Below, piece after piece: positions 34,581 to 42,402 of a stretch of DNA of 64,000 nucleotides (positions are counted from its first letter, which is position 1; every line of letters begins with the position of its first letter). The notes beneath the pieces are model-generated. The model did no database searches, was not told the DNA's origin, and saw only the letters and a program-made list of their open reading frames with translations. Source of the stretch: an uncultured Bacteroidia bacterium (GTDB taxonomy: Bacteria; Bacteroidota; Bacteroidia; Bacteroidales; UBA932); the NCBI GenBank assembly GCA_902768665.1, contig CACXMA010000004.1, positions 1 through 64,000 on the forward strand. The letters are read 5' to 3'. Made by a program: the position numbers and the translations under genes.

Positions 34581-34612
34581 CAAAAATTATTGCATTTCAT
34601 AAATGATTTTTC

Positions 34613-34620
34613 TAACTTTG
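34613..34620 (+). promoter_or_regulatory. Promoter -7 box of the 34.6-kb plus-strand operon
   Basis: TAACTTTG, divergent from the NrnA promoter, in an AT-rich 120-nt intergenic region. Confidence 0.65.
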
Positions 34621-34675
34621 TCCACTGTATTTTCCCGTAATGGGCAAAGCCGATAATAACAAAACAACCACTATA

Positions 34676-35497
34676 ATGAACAAACCTGTCAAAATTATCC
34701 TCGAGGTCCTTCTCCTTGCCGGCGCCTGCTATCTGGGCTACCGCGCCGTCGCCAATGTCAAGGGCACGATCGATTTCGGTACCGAGCGCGAGGCCCGCGA
34801 GGCTGTCGCCATCCAGCGCCTCAGCGACATCCGTGAGCTTGAGAAGGCGTATTACAACCGCTACGGCGTCTATCAGGACACCTTCGCCGTCCTGAAGGAT
34901 TTCTATCTGAACCAGAGCATCGCCACGATGTACGAGAACGGTTCCCTGACCGATACGGTTGCCACCGAGATGACCGACAAGATCAAGCAGGAGATCCTCA
35001 AGAAGTACGAGCGCCAGAAAGTCAAATTCGGCAAGACTGAGCTCGAGCGCAAGAACGACTCCCTCAATATCAGCCTCTACCGCGACTACTATCTGACCGA
35101 TACGATCAAGTACAAGGACCTCCAGTTCAAGGTCCCGATCATGCAGCCCGTCCACACGCAGCTCTTTACCGACCGCAAGGACTTCGTCATCGACTCCCTC
35201 GAGTTCGTCCCGTTCTCCGGCGGCAAGAAGATCAGCTACTGGGCTCACGTCGAGGACGATGAGACGGGTAGCAGCGTTCCGGTCTATGAGGTGAAGATCC
35301 CGTATGAGGACCTCCTCACCGGTCTGGACGACAACGAAATCCGCGCCTGGTGCAAGGACCGCCTCAAATTCGACCACGACCGTCCGAAGAGCGGTATCGT
35401 GGACCCGAACGACACCCTCCACGCCCGCGACCAGCGCACCGGTCTGCAGATCGGCGGCGACTTCGAGTTCAACAACGGAAACGGTAACTGGAAGTAA
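34676..35497 (+). CDS. Conserved hypothetical membrane-anchored protein
   Basis: A 273-residue protein with one N-terminal hydrophobic helix (KIILEVLLLAGACYLGY) and a largely charged, helical then beta-rich extracytoplasmic part with the segment FGTEREAREAVAIQRL. I do not recognise a named family. ATG 34676 (MNKPVK) is preferred over ATG 34640 because an AC-rich stretch, typical of start regions here, precedes it and the extra 12 residues are hydrophilic. First gene of an operon with DUF3822 and rsmD. Confidence 0.8.
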   Translation: MNKPVKIILEVLLLAGACYLGYRAVANVKGTIDFGTEREAREAVAIQRLSDIRELEKAYYNRYGVYQDTFAVLKDFYLNQSIATMYENGSLTDTVATEMTDKIKQEILKKYERQKVKFGKTELERKNDSLNISLYRDYYLTDTIKYKDLQFKVPIMQPVHTQLFTDRKDFVIDSLEFVPFSGGKKISYWAHVEDDETGSSVPVYEVKIPYEDLLTGLDDNEIRAWCKDRLKFDHDRPKSGIVDPNDTLHARDQRTGLQIGGDFEFNNGNGNWK

Positions 35498-35508
35498 TCC
35501 CGCTGCCC

Positions 35509-36192
35509 ATGTCGCCGGACATCCAGAGCAACAACAGGATATCCATTCAAGTCTCCTTGAGTGGATATTCTTTTAAGGTGCTGGCCCCTGACGGCGCCGT
35601 GGTCTCGGCGTCGGCGGACTGGCTCGGTCCCGGCACGGTCTTCACGACGCCGGAGCTGCAGCGCCGCTACGCCGGGGCGGAGATCGCCCTGATGACCCCG
35701 AAGTTCGCTCTCGTGCCGTCGGCCTTCCTGCTGCCGGGCGAGGAACGGGAGGCGCTGGCGGATGTTTGCGACCTGGCCCCCGGCGACGAGGTCCGCGTCT
35801 GCGATGTCCCGCAGTTCGGCGCCAGGCTCGTCTATTCCCTCTCGGTAGGGGAGACGCTCTCGAAGGTCATCGCCCAGAGCCTCTCGGCGGCCGAGGTGCT
35901 TCCGGAGATCTGGTACCTGCTGCGCGCACTCGCTGATGTGCCGGAGTACAACCGCATCGTTGCCTCGCACGCCGACGGCCGGCTCTATCTCGCCATCGCC
36001 CAGGGCAAGACACTCCTGCTGGCCAATTCCTACCCGGCCCCCGATTTCACGACGGCCGAGTATTATATCTTCCTCGCCGTCAAGCGGCTGCAGATTAACC
36101 CCGAGGCATCGGCGGTGTGGTTCCGTACGCCCCTCGGGCCGGCCGAGGAAATGTCCCTTTACCGCTATTTCAAAGCCGTCGGCACGCTATGA
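35509..36192 (+). CDS. DUF3822 family protein
   Basis: A 227-residue protein of DUF3822, a Bacteroidota family with an actin-like (ASKHA) type fold suggested by strands around SIQVSLSGYSFKVL and GRLYLAIAQGKTLLLANSY. Function unknown. The stop overlaps the rsmD start by 3-4 nt, the conserved pairing for this family. Confidence 0.86.
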   Translation: MSPDIQSNNRISIQVSLSGYSFKVLAPDGAVVSASADWLGPGTVFTTPELQRRYAGAEIALMTPKFALVPSAFLLPGEEREALADVCDLAPGDEVRVCDVPQFGARLVYSLSVGETLSKVIAQSLSAAEVLPEIWYLLRALADVPEYNRIVASHADGRLYLAIAQGKTLLLANSYPAPDFTTAEYYIFLAVKRLQINPEASAVWFRTPLGPAEEMSLYRYFKAVGTL

Positions 36193-36722
36193 GAATCATC
36201 GGCGGCACCCTCCGCGGCAGGACGATTCTCCCGCCGCCCGGCTACAAGGCGCGTCCGACGACGGACTTCGCCCGGGAGGGGCTGTTCAACGTCCTCGACA
36301 ACGAATACGAGTTCGAGGACCTCAAGGTGCTGGACCTGTTCGGCGGCACGGGCGCGATTTCCTTTGAATTCGCTTCCCGCGGCGCCTCCCGGGTCTACTG
36401 TGTCGAGATGGCCCGCGAGAACGCCACGTTCATCAAGCGCGAGGCGGAGCGTCTCGGGCTCCGGAATGTGACGATGGTCCGGGACAACGTCTTCGACTTC
36501 CTCGGCATCTGCCGGGAGCGGTTCGATATCATTTTCGCGGATCCGCCGTATGCGCTCGAGGGGCTGGATACCCTGCCCGACCGTGTGCTGGAGGCCGGCA
36601 TCCTTTATCCCGATCGATATTTTATCCTGGAGCACCCCGGGACCTATTCCTTCAAGGAGCATCCGCACTTTGTCAAGGAGAAAGTCTACGGGAAGGTCCA
36701 TTTCAGTTTTTTTAGCGTATGA
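36189..36722 (+). CDS. rsmD: 16S rRNA (guanine966-N2)-methyltransferase RsmD
   Basis: A 177-residue SAM methyltransferase: N-terminal MRIIGGTLRGR, SAM-binding VLDLFGGTGAISFE, and the catalytic DPPY motif in IIFADPPYAL. It methylates G966 of 16S rRNA. Start at 36189 chosen for the canonical MRIIGG N-terminus. It overlaps the genes on both sides by 4 nt. Confidence 0.95.
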   Translation: MRIIGGTLRGRTILPPPGYKARPTTDFAREGLFNVLDNEYEFEDLKVLDLFGGTGAISFEFASRGASRVYCVEMARENATFIKREAERLGLRNVTMVRDNVFDFLGICRERFDIIFADPPYALEGLDTLPDRVLEAGILYPDRYFILEHPGTYSFKEHPHFVKEKVYGKVHFSFFSV

Positions 36723-37291
36723 AGACCCGATTGCTGACCCTGATGCTGCTGCTCTTTGCAGCGGCCCCTGTCCTTCGTGCCCAGTATGTCCCGGACTGGG
36801 AGCCCGGCGACCTCAAGAAGAAAGGCACCAAGATCGCCGTTGCCGGTGAGAAACTCGACAAGGCCTCGACCCTGATGCTCCTTGACGAGGTCGGGGGCGA
36901 AGAAATGGTCGCTAAGTGGAAGCGGGACAAGAGCATCCGCACGGCCGGTATCTGGACGATGGCCGGCGGCTTTACCACCATGGCCGTGGGGGCCTGCTTC
37001 GGCGGCGTCTACATCCTGGCCGGGATTGTCGGTACCATCTTCGTGGCGCCCTTCGGCAAGGAAGCCGTTGACAGTCTCTGGGAGGATGTCGGCGGCAAGG
37101 CAGCCGTCGGCTCCGCCGTCAGTGCCGCCGGTCTGGCCGTGGGGGTCGGCGGTATCGTGCTCTACGTAGTAGGGAACCGCCACATGAAAAAGATCGTGAA
37201 GCATTGCAACGAAGTCGGCCGGCCGCAGCAGGCTGAGATCGTCTTCGGCCCCGTCGCGAATGACCGCCTCGGCATTGCCTTCCGCTTCTAG
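36719..37291 (+). CDS. Hypothetical exported or membrane protein
   Basis: A 190-residue protein with an N-terminal signal peptide (cleavage after VLRAQ, about residue 21) and two Gly/Ala-rich hydrophobic segments (about 78-104 and 123-148) that could form a helical hairpin in the inner membrane. No family recognised. It is translationally coupled to rsmD by a 4-nt overlap. Confidence 0.75.
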   Translation: MKTRLLTLMLLLFAAAPVLRAQYVPDWEPGDLKKKGTKIAVAGEKLDKASTLMLLDEVGGEEMVAKWKRDKSIRTAGIWTMAGGFTTMAVGACFGGVYILAGIVGTIFVAPFGKEAVDSLWEDVGGKAAVGSAVSAAGLAVGVGGIVLYVVGNRHMKKIVKHCNEVGRPQQAEIVFGPVANDRLGIAFRF

Positions 37292-37315
37292 TAATCTTCT
37301 CTTTTGAGGACAGCT

Positions 37316-38479
37316 CTATTTCACCGCTCCGGCGAAAAAGAGATTGAGCAGCGGGCGGCGCGGGGCGTTGGTCGTGAGCGTGACGACGAGAAGATTTTCG
37401 CCGGACGGCTCGCCCGCGGTGTCGTAGCGGACATGGAGACGGGCTTCTCCTCCCGCCGGGACCGGTTTCTCGATGCCGCTGCAGCGGGCGCCGCTCTTGT
37501 CGGCGTCGACGGCGTGCAGCACCAGCTCCCGTTTCCCCGTATTCCTTATTATATAATCATGTTCTACGACCGTTCCGGCCGCGACGACACCGAAGTCCAC
37601 CGTGGACTCGTCCACGTCCGGGAAGGCCGCCTCCGCCTTGTCGAGGTCGCTCCAGGAGGAGAAATCCTCCATCGTATAGCCGAAGACGCGGATCTTGCCG
37701 CCTCCGGTGATGTCGGCCTCATACCACTGCTTTCCCCAACGCTCACGCGAAGAGACCACGCCGGCGCGAAGGGTAGCCGTCCGCCTCGGCGGGATGGGGC
37801 TCGGACTGACCGATAAAAAAAGTCCCTCGGAAACGGTTCCGAAGGAGACTTCCAGAGGGGTATCGGAAAGGTTCGCCACCAGCATCTCGTCCGAGCGCGT
37901 CTGCCCCTGCAGGATATTTCCCACGTGCATCTCCGTATCCCGGAGCCCGAGGCGGCCGCCGGCGGCCCGTATCGGGTAGGCCTCCGCAAGCGGTACGGCC
38001 TTTTCCCGTACGACGCCCCGCAGGTGGAGGATGACCGGTTTCTTGATGCCGGAGACATAGACGGTCAGCGTCTTGTCGAAGGGGAAGGCGCCGTCCTTGT
38101 TGTCGAAGGTGGCGGTGATGGTCCCGCTCTGGCCCTGACGGATCGGGGCCTTGGTCCAGCTCACATCCGTGCAGCCGCAGGAGGAGACGACCTCATAGAT
38201 GGCGATGGGCTTCTCGCCCTCGTTCGTTACCGTGAAGGAGCAGGTCTGCGGCCCGTCGGTCGTGAGGATGTCCCCGAAATTGTGGACCACCTTGTCGAAG
38301 ACTACGTCCCCGAAGCGTTCCCCGCCGTCCGCCGCCTCCGCAGGGGCGGGCTCTGCCACAGTGGCAGTCGCGTCAGATGCCGCAGGCTCAGCCGCTTCCG
38401 CGGCCGCACGGGCATTGGAACGGGTGCAGGCCACACTGAGGGCGGCCAGGGCCAGGAGGGGAAGAAGGGTACGTGTCAT
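37316..38479 (-). CDS. DUF1573 lipoprotein
   Basis: A 387-residue lipoprotein (lipobox SVACT) with tandem DUF1573 (immunoglobulin-like) domains: FGDVVFDKVVHNFGDI...EVVSSCGCTDVSW marks the first, and VDFGVVAAGTVVEHDYIIRNTGKREL a later one. The CGC pair typical of DUF1573 is present. Function unknown, probably periplasmic or surface binding. Start 38479 preferred: the upstream ATG 38497 is only 8 nt from the promoter box at 38506-38513. Confidence 0.86.
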   Translation of the reverse strand: MTRTLLPLLALAALSVACTRSNARAAAEAAEPAASDATATVAEPAPAEAADGGERFGDVVFDKVVHNFGDILTTDGPQTCSFTVTNEGEKPIAIYEVVSSCGCTDVSWTKAPIRQGQSGTITATFDNKDGAFPFDKTLTVYVSGIKKPVILHLRGVVREKAVPLAEAYPIRAAGGRLGLRDTEMHVGNILQGQTRSDEMLVANLSDTPLEVSFGTVSEGLFLSVSPSPIPPRRTATLRAGVVSSRERWGKQWYEADITGGGKIRVFGYTMEDFSSWSDLDKAEAAFPDVDESTVDFGVVAAGTVVEHDYIIRNTGKRELVLHAVDADKSGARCSGIEKPVPAGGEARLHVRYDTAGEPSGENLLVVTLTTNAPRRPLLNLFFAGAVK

Positions 38480-38505
38480 GACAATTCTTTTTGGCATATT
38501 CTCTG

Positions 38506-38536
38506 CAAAGTTAACGCAGCGACTTTGAAATTCAAA
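38506..38536 (-). promoter_or_regulatory. Promoter of the DUF1573 gene
   Basis: On the minus strand: TTTG (38533-38536), a 19-nt spacer, TAACTTTG (38506-38513). Its -33 lies only 5 nt from the -33 of the divergent ferredoxin promoter. Confidence 0.78.
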
Positions 38537-38554
38537 TTAAATCCGCTATTTTTG
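38524..38554 (+). promoter_or_regulatory. Promoter of the ferredoxin gene
   Basis: TTTG (38524-38527), a 19-nt spacer, TATTTTTG (38547-38554). ATG follows at 38600. Confidence 0.8.
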
Positions 38555-38599
38555 CGTCAATAATTTGAACTTACAACACAACAATAAAACTTTACTACT

Positions 38600-38770
38600 A
38601 TGGCTCACAAGATTAATCCCGATCTCTGCGTTGCTTGCGGTACCTGCCAGGGCGAGTGCCCCGTCGGCGCTATCAAGGAAGGCGACGTTTACACGATTGA
38701 CCCGGACACCTGCCTCGACTGCGGCTCCTGCGCTGCCGTGTGCCCCTCCGGTGCTATCGAAGCAGAGTAA
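38600..38770 (+). CDS. 2[4Fe-4S] ferredoxin
   Basis: A 56-residue clostridial-type ferredoxin with two CxxCxxCxxxCP clusters: CVACGTCQGECP and CLDCGSCAAVCP. It carries electrons for anaerobic enzymes such as pyruvate:ferredoxin oxidoreductase. The gene is monocistronic, with its own promoter and a terminator at 38792-38818. Confidence 0.96.
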   Translation: MAHKINPDLCVACGTCQGECPVGAIKEGDVYTIDPDTCLDCGSCAAVCPSGAIEAE

Positions 38771-38791
38771 TTCAGACAAGGACAAAGAAGG

Positions 38792-38818
38792 CCCGTCTCT
38801 TCACAGAGGCGGGTTTTT
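38792..38818 (+). terminator. Terminator of the ferredoxin gene
   Basis: CCCGTCTCT (38792-38800), loop TCAC, AGAGGCGGG (38805-38813), then T5. Confidence 0.88.
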
Positions 38819-38839
38819 GCGTATCTATAATCGAAAAAA

Positions 38840-38871
38840 CTTGGAAATCAGGGAAATAGTTGCTATATTTG
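38840..38871 (+). promoter_or_regulatory. Promoter of rpsF-rpsR-rplI
   Basis: CTTG (38840-38843), a 20-nt spacer, TATATTTG (38864-38871). The following 66-nt leader starts GCAGTCCTTTTT and can form a short stem (38885-38890 with 38902-38907). Confidence 0.78.
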
Positions 38872-38937
38872 CAGTCCTTTTTGGGCCTTTGGGGTGCTGA
38901 AAAGGGCTTAAATTATTTATTATCAATATATTACAAA

Positions 38938-39321
38938 ATGATTAAACAGTACGAGACCGTTTTCATTGCAACTCCCGTTTTGTCTGATGTCCAGATGAAG
39001 GAAGCGGTTGCCAAGTACACGCAGCTCATCCGCGACAACGGTGGCGAAATCGTGTACGAAGAGGATTGGGGCCTGCGCCAGCTCGCTTATCCGATCCAGC
39101 ACAAGACCACAGGTTTTTATTATCTGATCGAATTCAAGGCTGACCCTACGTTCGTCGATGTTCTTGAGACCCAGTACCACCGTGACGAGCGGATCATCCG
39201 CTTCCTCACCGTCGCCCTGGACAAGGACGCCATCGCATATGCCGAGAAGCGTCGCGCCGGCAAGGCCGCAAAGGCTGCCGCCGCCGAGGCTCCGAAGGCC
39301 GAAGAACCCGCTAACGAATAA
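38938..39321 (+). CDS. rpsF: 30S ribosomal protein bS6
   Basis: A 127-residue protein beginning [17 protein letters not shown], the bS6 N-terminus; [11 protein letters not shown] and [11 protein letters not shown] complete the fold, and an Ala/Lys/Glu-rich tail follows. It heads the bS6-bS18-bL9 operon. Start at 38938 chosen for the canonical N-terminus; upstream codons are leader. No Shine-Dalgarno precedes it. Confidence 0.97.
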   Translation: MIKQYETVFIATPVLSDVQMKEAVAKYTQLIRDNGGEIVYEEDWGLRQLAYPIQHKTTGFYYLIEFKADPTFVDVLETQYHRDERIIRFLTVALDKDAIAYAEKRRAGKAAKAAAAEAPKAEEPANE

Positions 39322-39326
39322 GGAGG
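39320..39326 (+). promoter_or_regulatory. Strong Shine-Dalgarno sequence for rpsR
   Basis: AAGGAGG, separated from the rpsR ATG (39334) by 7 nt and overlapping the rpsF stop. It is the only full AGGAGG I find at ideal spacing before a start in this window; other starts have AT-rich upstream sequence. Confidence 0.85.
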
Positions 39327-39333
39327 AATCATT

Positions 39334-39603
39334 ATGGCAAACGAAAACAACGAAATCCGTTACCTGAACCCGCCGGCAGTGGAGGTCAGAAAGAAGAAAT
39401 ACTGCCGCTTCAAAAAGGCTGGCATCAAGTATGTCGATTACAAGGATCCTGAGTTCCTCAAGAAGTTCCTCAACGAGCAGGGTAAGATTCTCCCTCGCCG
39501 CATCACCGGTACTTCCCTGAAGTTCCAGCGCAAGGTCGCCCAGGCCATCAAGCGTGCCCGTTCCCTTGCTCTGCTTCCGTATGTTACTGACCTTCTTAAA
39601 TAA
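39334..39603 (+). CDS. rpsR: 30S ribosomal protein bS18
   Basis: An 89-residue protein with the bS18 core [19 protein letters not shown] and ...[22 protein letters not shown]. It binds bS6 on the 30S platform next to the 16S rRNA 3' end. Unlike its neighbours it is preceded by a perfect Shine-Dalgarno sequence (39320-39326). Confidence 0.97.
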   Translation: MANENNEIRYLNPPAVEVRKKKYCRFKKAGIKYVDYKDPEFLKKFLNEQGKILPRRITGTSLKFQRKVAQAIKRARSLALLPYVTDLLK

Positions 39604-39611
39604 TCTGCCTT

Positions 39612-40055
39612 ATGGAAATTTTGCTTAAGAAAGACGTCGAGAATCTCGGCAACGCCGGTGAGCTCGTCAATGTTAAGGCTGGTTATGCCCTCAACTACCT
39701 CGTCCCTCAGGGATTTGCCGTGGTAGCTACCGAGTCCGTCAAGAAGCAGCACGCGGAGACCGTCCGTCAGCGCGCACACAAGGAGGCCAAGCTCGTCGCT
39801 GACGCCGAGGCCCTCGCCGCGAAGATTGGTGCTACGCCCGTCACCGTGACCGTCAAGGTCAGCGAGAGCGGCAAGATCTACGGTTCCGTCACGACCGCTC
39901 AGGTCGCTGAGGCGCTCGCCGCCGCCGGCATCGAGATCGACAAGAAGAACATCACCCTCGCCGAGGAGATCAAGGAGGCCGGTTCCTACACCGCCGCCGT
40001 CAAGGTCTACAAGGCCGTCAAGGCGAACGTCGCCGTGACTGTCGTGGCTGAGTAA
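39612..40055 (+). CDS. rplI: 50S ribosomal protein bL9
   Basis: A 147-residue two-domain protein: N-terminal MEILLKKDVENLGNAGELVNVKAGYALNYLVP, a long connecting helix, and a C-terminal domain. Last gene of the bS6-bS18-bL9 operon, 8 nt after rpsR, followed by a terminator. Confidence 0.97.
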   Translation: MEILLKKDVENLGNAGELVNVKAGYALNYLVPQGFAVVATESVKKQHAETVRQRAHKEAKLVADAEALAAKIGATPVTVTVKVSESGKIYGSVTTAQVAEALAAAGIEIDKKNITLAEEIKEAGSYTAAVKVYKAVKANVAVTVVAE

Positions 40056-40077
40056 GAGACTTCTTCACACAGAGAAA

Positions 40078-40108
40078 AAAATCCTGACCGTCTCCGGTCA
40101 GGATTTTT
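40078..40108. terminator. Bidirectional terminator between rplI and an acyl-CoA ligase gene
   Basis: ATCCTGACCG (40081-40090), loop TCTC, CGGTCAGGAT (40095-40104): ten perfect pairs with A-rich left and T-rich right flanks. Confidence 0.9.
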
Positions 40109-40110
40109 CT

Positions 40111-41805
40111 TTATTCTTTTTTGTCCCCGGCGGGCTTTTCCGGCTCGTCGCCGTGGGAGTCTTTGTATTTGTAGCGGCGGATTTTCTGCGTCGCCGTCTT
40201 CTCGAAGGGATCCTTCATGGCGTCGACTTCCTGGATCTTGGAGCCCTTGCTGACGCGCTTGTTGACGAATTCCATGACGGAGGCCTTGGCGTTTTGAAGT
40301 CTGTCGAAGAAGCGGTCCTCGGTAGCCTGGTCCCAGTTGATATAGGTGTCGTCGAACTTCACGAGGGCGACGAGCTTGCCGTCCCGCTCCATCACGAGCG
40401 ATTCGCTGACGCCGTCGAAGTCGTTGAGGACCTTTTCGATCTCTTCCGGGTAGATGTTCTCGCCGGTGGCGCCGATGATAGTATTGTTGAGGCGGCCGCG
40501 GATGTAGTAGTTGCCGTCCTTGTCGACGGCGGCGACGTCGTTGGTGTGGAACCAGCCGTCGTCGTCGAGGACCTTGAGCGTCCTTTCCGGATCGAGGTAG
40601 TAACCGATCATGACGTTGGCGCCGCGGGCGAGGATCTCGCCTTCACCGGTCTTGGGGTCCGGGTTGCCGAGCTTGACCTCCACGCCGTAGGAGGGGATGC
40701 CGATGGAACCGACGCGGGTGCGTCCGACCATGGCGTTGCACACGAGCGGGGCACATTCGGTCAGTCCGTAGCCGATGGCATAGGGGAAGTGCGCTTTCTG
40801 CAGGAATGCTTCGACGGTAGGGTCCAGCTTGGAACCACCAACGCCGAAGAACTTGAGCCGTCCGCCGAAAGTCCGTTTGAGGCGTTTTCCGACCAGATAG
40901 TGCAGCAGGCGCGGGGTCTTGTCCCGCATCCACGAAAGGACGCGGCTGCCCTGGATCGTCGGCAGGATGCTGTTTTTGTAGACTTTCTCGATGATGAGCG
41001 GGACCGTGCAGATAATGGTCGGACGCAGCTGCTTCATCACGCCGAGAAGCACTGTCACGGTCGGGGGACGCATGATGTAGGTCACGCAGCCGCCGACGAG
41101 CACGGGATAGAGGCAGCCGAGGGCCATCTCGTAGGTGTGCGCCATCGGAAGGATCGACAGCCAGCGATCGTCCTTGTCGGCCGGCTGGGCATAGAAGGCG
41201 GCGATGACGTTGGCCGAAAGGTTGCGGTGGCTCAGCATGACGCCCTTGGCGGCGCCGGTCGTGCCGGAGGTGTAGATGATCGTCGCCAGGTCGTCGGGGG
41301 CCGGTTCCTTGGTCCAGCCGTCGCAGCGGAAGGCGCGGCTGTCCTTCTGGATGAAATCGAGCGTCTCGATGTCGATGACCAGACGGAGTTTCTTGCGGGC
41401 CTGGTCGCTGACCTTGCCCAGGAGGCGCTTGGAGACGAAGATGACCTTGCTCTCGGAGTGGGAGAGGATGTTGCTGACCTCGCTCTCGGAGGAGTCGGGG
41501 AGGATCGGGATGGCGACCCGGCCGAACGCCGTCGTGGCGAAGAAGGCGACCGTCCAGTTCGGCATGTTCTGCGCGAGGATGGCAACCTTGTCTCCGGCGC
41601 TGATGCCGTAGCGGGACAGGCGGACCGACAGGGCGTCGACCGTTTCCTTGAAACTTTTGTAAGTATATCCGCCCGTGCCGTCGGAGAAACGGTTCATCTG
41701 ACGGTCGTAGTAGCGGGAGGTGCCGTATTCGTAGAGCCGTTGGAGGGTCGTTACATAGCTGTCCCTGCGACGGTAGCGGCGGTGAAGCTTGTAGGGGCTC
41801 TTCAT
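40111..41805 (-). CDS. AMP-dependent acyl-CoA synthetase (FadD/FACL-like)
   Basis: A 564-residue ANL-superfamily enzyme activating a carboxylic acid to acyl-CoA. Signature motifs: the P-loop-like TIIYTSGTTGAAKGV, GYGLTECAPLV and the hinge ...GWFHTNDVAAVDKDGNYYIRGR. Probably acts on long-chain fatty acids. It shares an operon with a PlsC-like acyltransferase and parE, which suggests membrane-lipid recycling. A paralogue lies at 47547-49163. Confidence 0.9.
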   Translation of the reverse strand: MKSPYKLHRRYRRRDSYVTTLQRLYEYGTSRYYDRQMNRFSDGTGGYTYKSFKETVDALSVRLSRYGISAGDKVAILAQNMPNWTVAFFATTAFGRVAIPILPDSSESEVSNILSHSESKVIFVSKRLLGKVSDQARKKLRLVIDIETLDFIQKDSRAFRCDGWTKEPAPDDLATIIYTSGTTGAAKGVMLSHRNLSANVIAAFYAQPADKDDRWLSILPMAHTYEMALGCLYPVLVGGCVTYIMRPPTVTVLLGVMKQLRPTIICTVPLIIEKVYKNSILPTIQGSRVLSWMRDKTPRLLHYLVGKRLKRTFGGRLKFFGVGGSKLDPTVEAFLQKAHFPYAIGYGLTECAPLVCNAMVGRTRVGSIGIPSYGVEVKLGNPDPKTGEGEILARGANVMIGYYLDPERTLKVLDDDGWFHTNDVAAVDKDGNYYIRGRLNNTIIGATGENIYPEEIEKVLNDFDGVSESLVMERDGKLVALVKFDDTYINWDQATEDRFFDRLQNAKASVMEFVNKRVSKGSKIQEVDAMKDPFEKTATQKIRRYKYKDSHGDEPEKPAGDKKE

Positions 41806-41810
41806 GGGTC

Positions 41811-42392
41811 CTAATGGGTTATATATCCTTCCGGGTTCCTGCCCTTCAGGTGGAGGGTTTCATAGTGGGCCTGGAGACGCTGGAGGTCGGCCTTAGGGTC
41901 GTCCGTGAGCTCGAAGCGCTCACCGATGCCGACGTGCTTGGTGCCCCAGTCATAATAGCCGGCGTAAACGGGTACGCCTGTCTCCCGCGCGATGAGGTGG
42001 AACCCCGCCTTCCAGCGTTTGACGGGCTTGCGGGTGCCTTCGGGGGCGATGGCGAGGTGGAATTGCTCGGCCTTGTTCATCTCCTCGATCAGGCTCTTGA
42101 CAAGGGCTGCGGAATTGCTCCGGTCCACGGGGATGCAGCCGACGCGGCGCAGGAACCAGCCCACCGGGAAAAAGAAAAACTCCTTCTTGATCATCACGTG
42201 GGCTACGCCGTCGAGGGAGGTGTAGAAAAGGTAGGCGATGATGAAGTCCTTGAATGAAGTGTGCGGAACGCCGAGGACGATGGCGCGCTTCTCCGGGATC
42301 AGTCCGGAGTCGCAGGTCCAGCCCTTTTTCCGCAGCAGCCACGCGCAGAAGCGGGCTTTCCGGGAGAGTTTCTGCTTCTTCTGCTGTTCCAT
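41811..42392 (-). CDS. PlsC-like 1-acylglycerol-3-phosphate acyltransferase
   Basis: A 193-residue acyltransferase with the HX4D motif (PHTSFKDF) and the glycerophosphate-binding APEGTRKPV motif. N-terminal half includes a hydrophobic membrane-associated segment (FFFFPVGWFL). Its neighbour is an acyl-CoA ligase 5 nt downstream, a plausible donor partner. Start MEQQKKQKL was chosen; longer frames run into parE. Confidence 0.88.
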   Translation of the reverse strand: MEQQKKQKLSRKARFCAWLLRKKGWTCDSGLIPEKRAIVLGVPHTSFKDFIIAYLFYTSLDGVAHVMIKKEFFFFPVGWFLRRVGCIPVDRSNSAALVKSLIEEMNKAEQFHLAIAPEGTRKPVKRWKAGFHLIARETGVPVYAGYYDWGTKHVGIGERFELTDDPKADLQRLQAHYETLHLKGRNPEGYITH

Positions 42393-42402
42393 ATGCTTTC
42401 GT

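Noticed and set aside
38885..38907. A bS6:bS18 autoregulatory mRNA motif in the rpsF leader
   Set aside because: A weak six-pair stem with a wobble exists, but I cannot see the conserved CCG-containing motif; not reported as a riboregulator.
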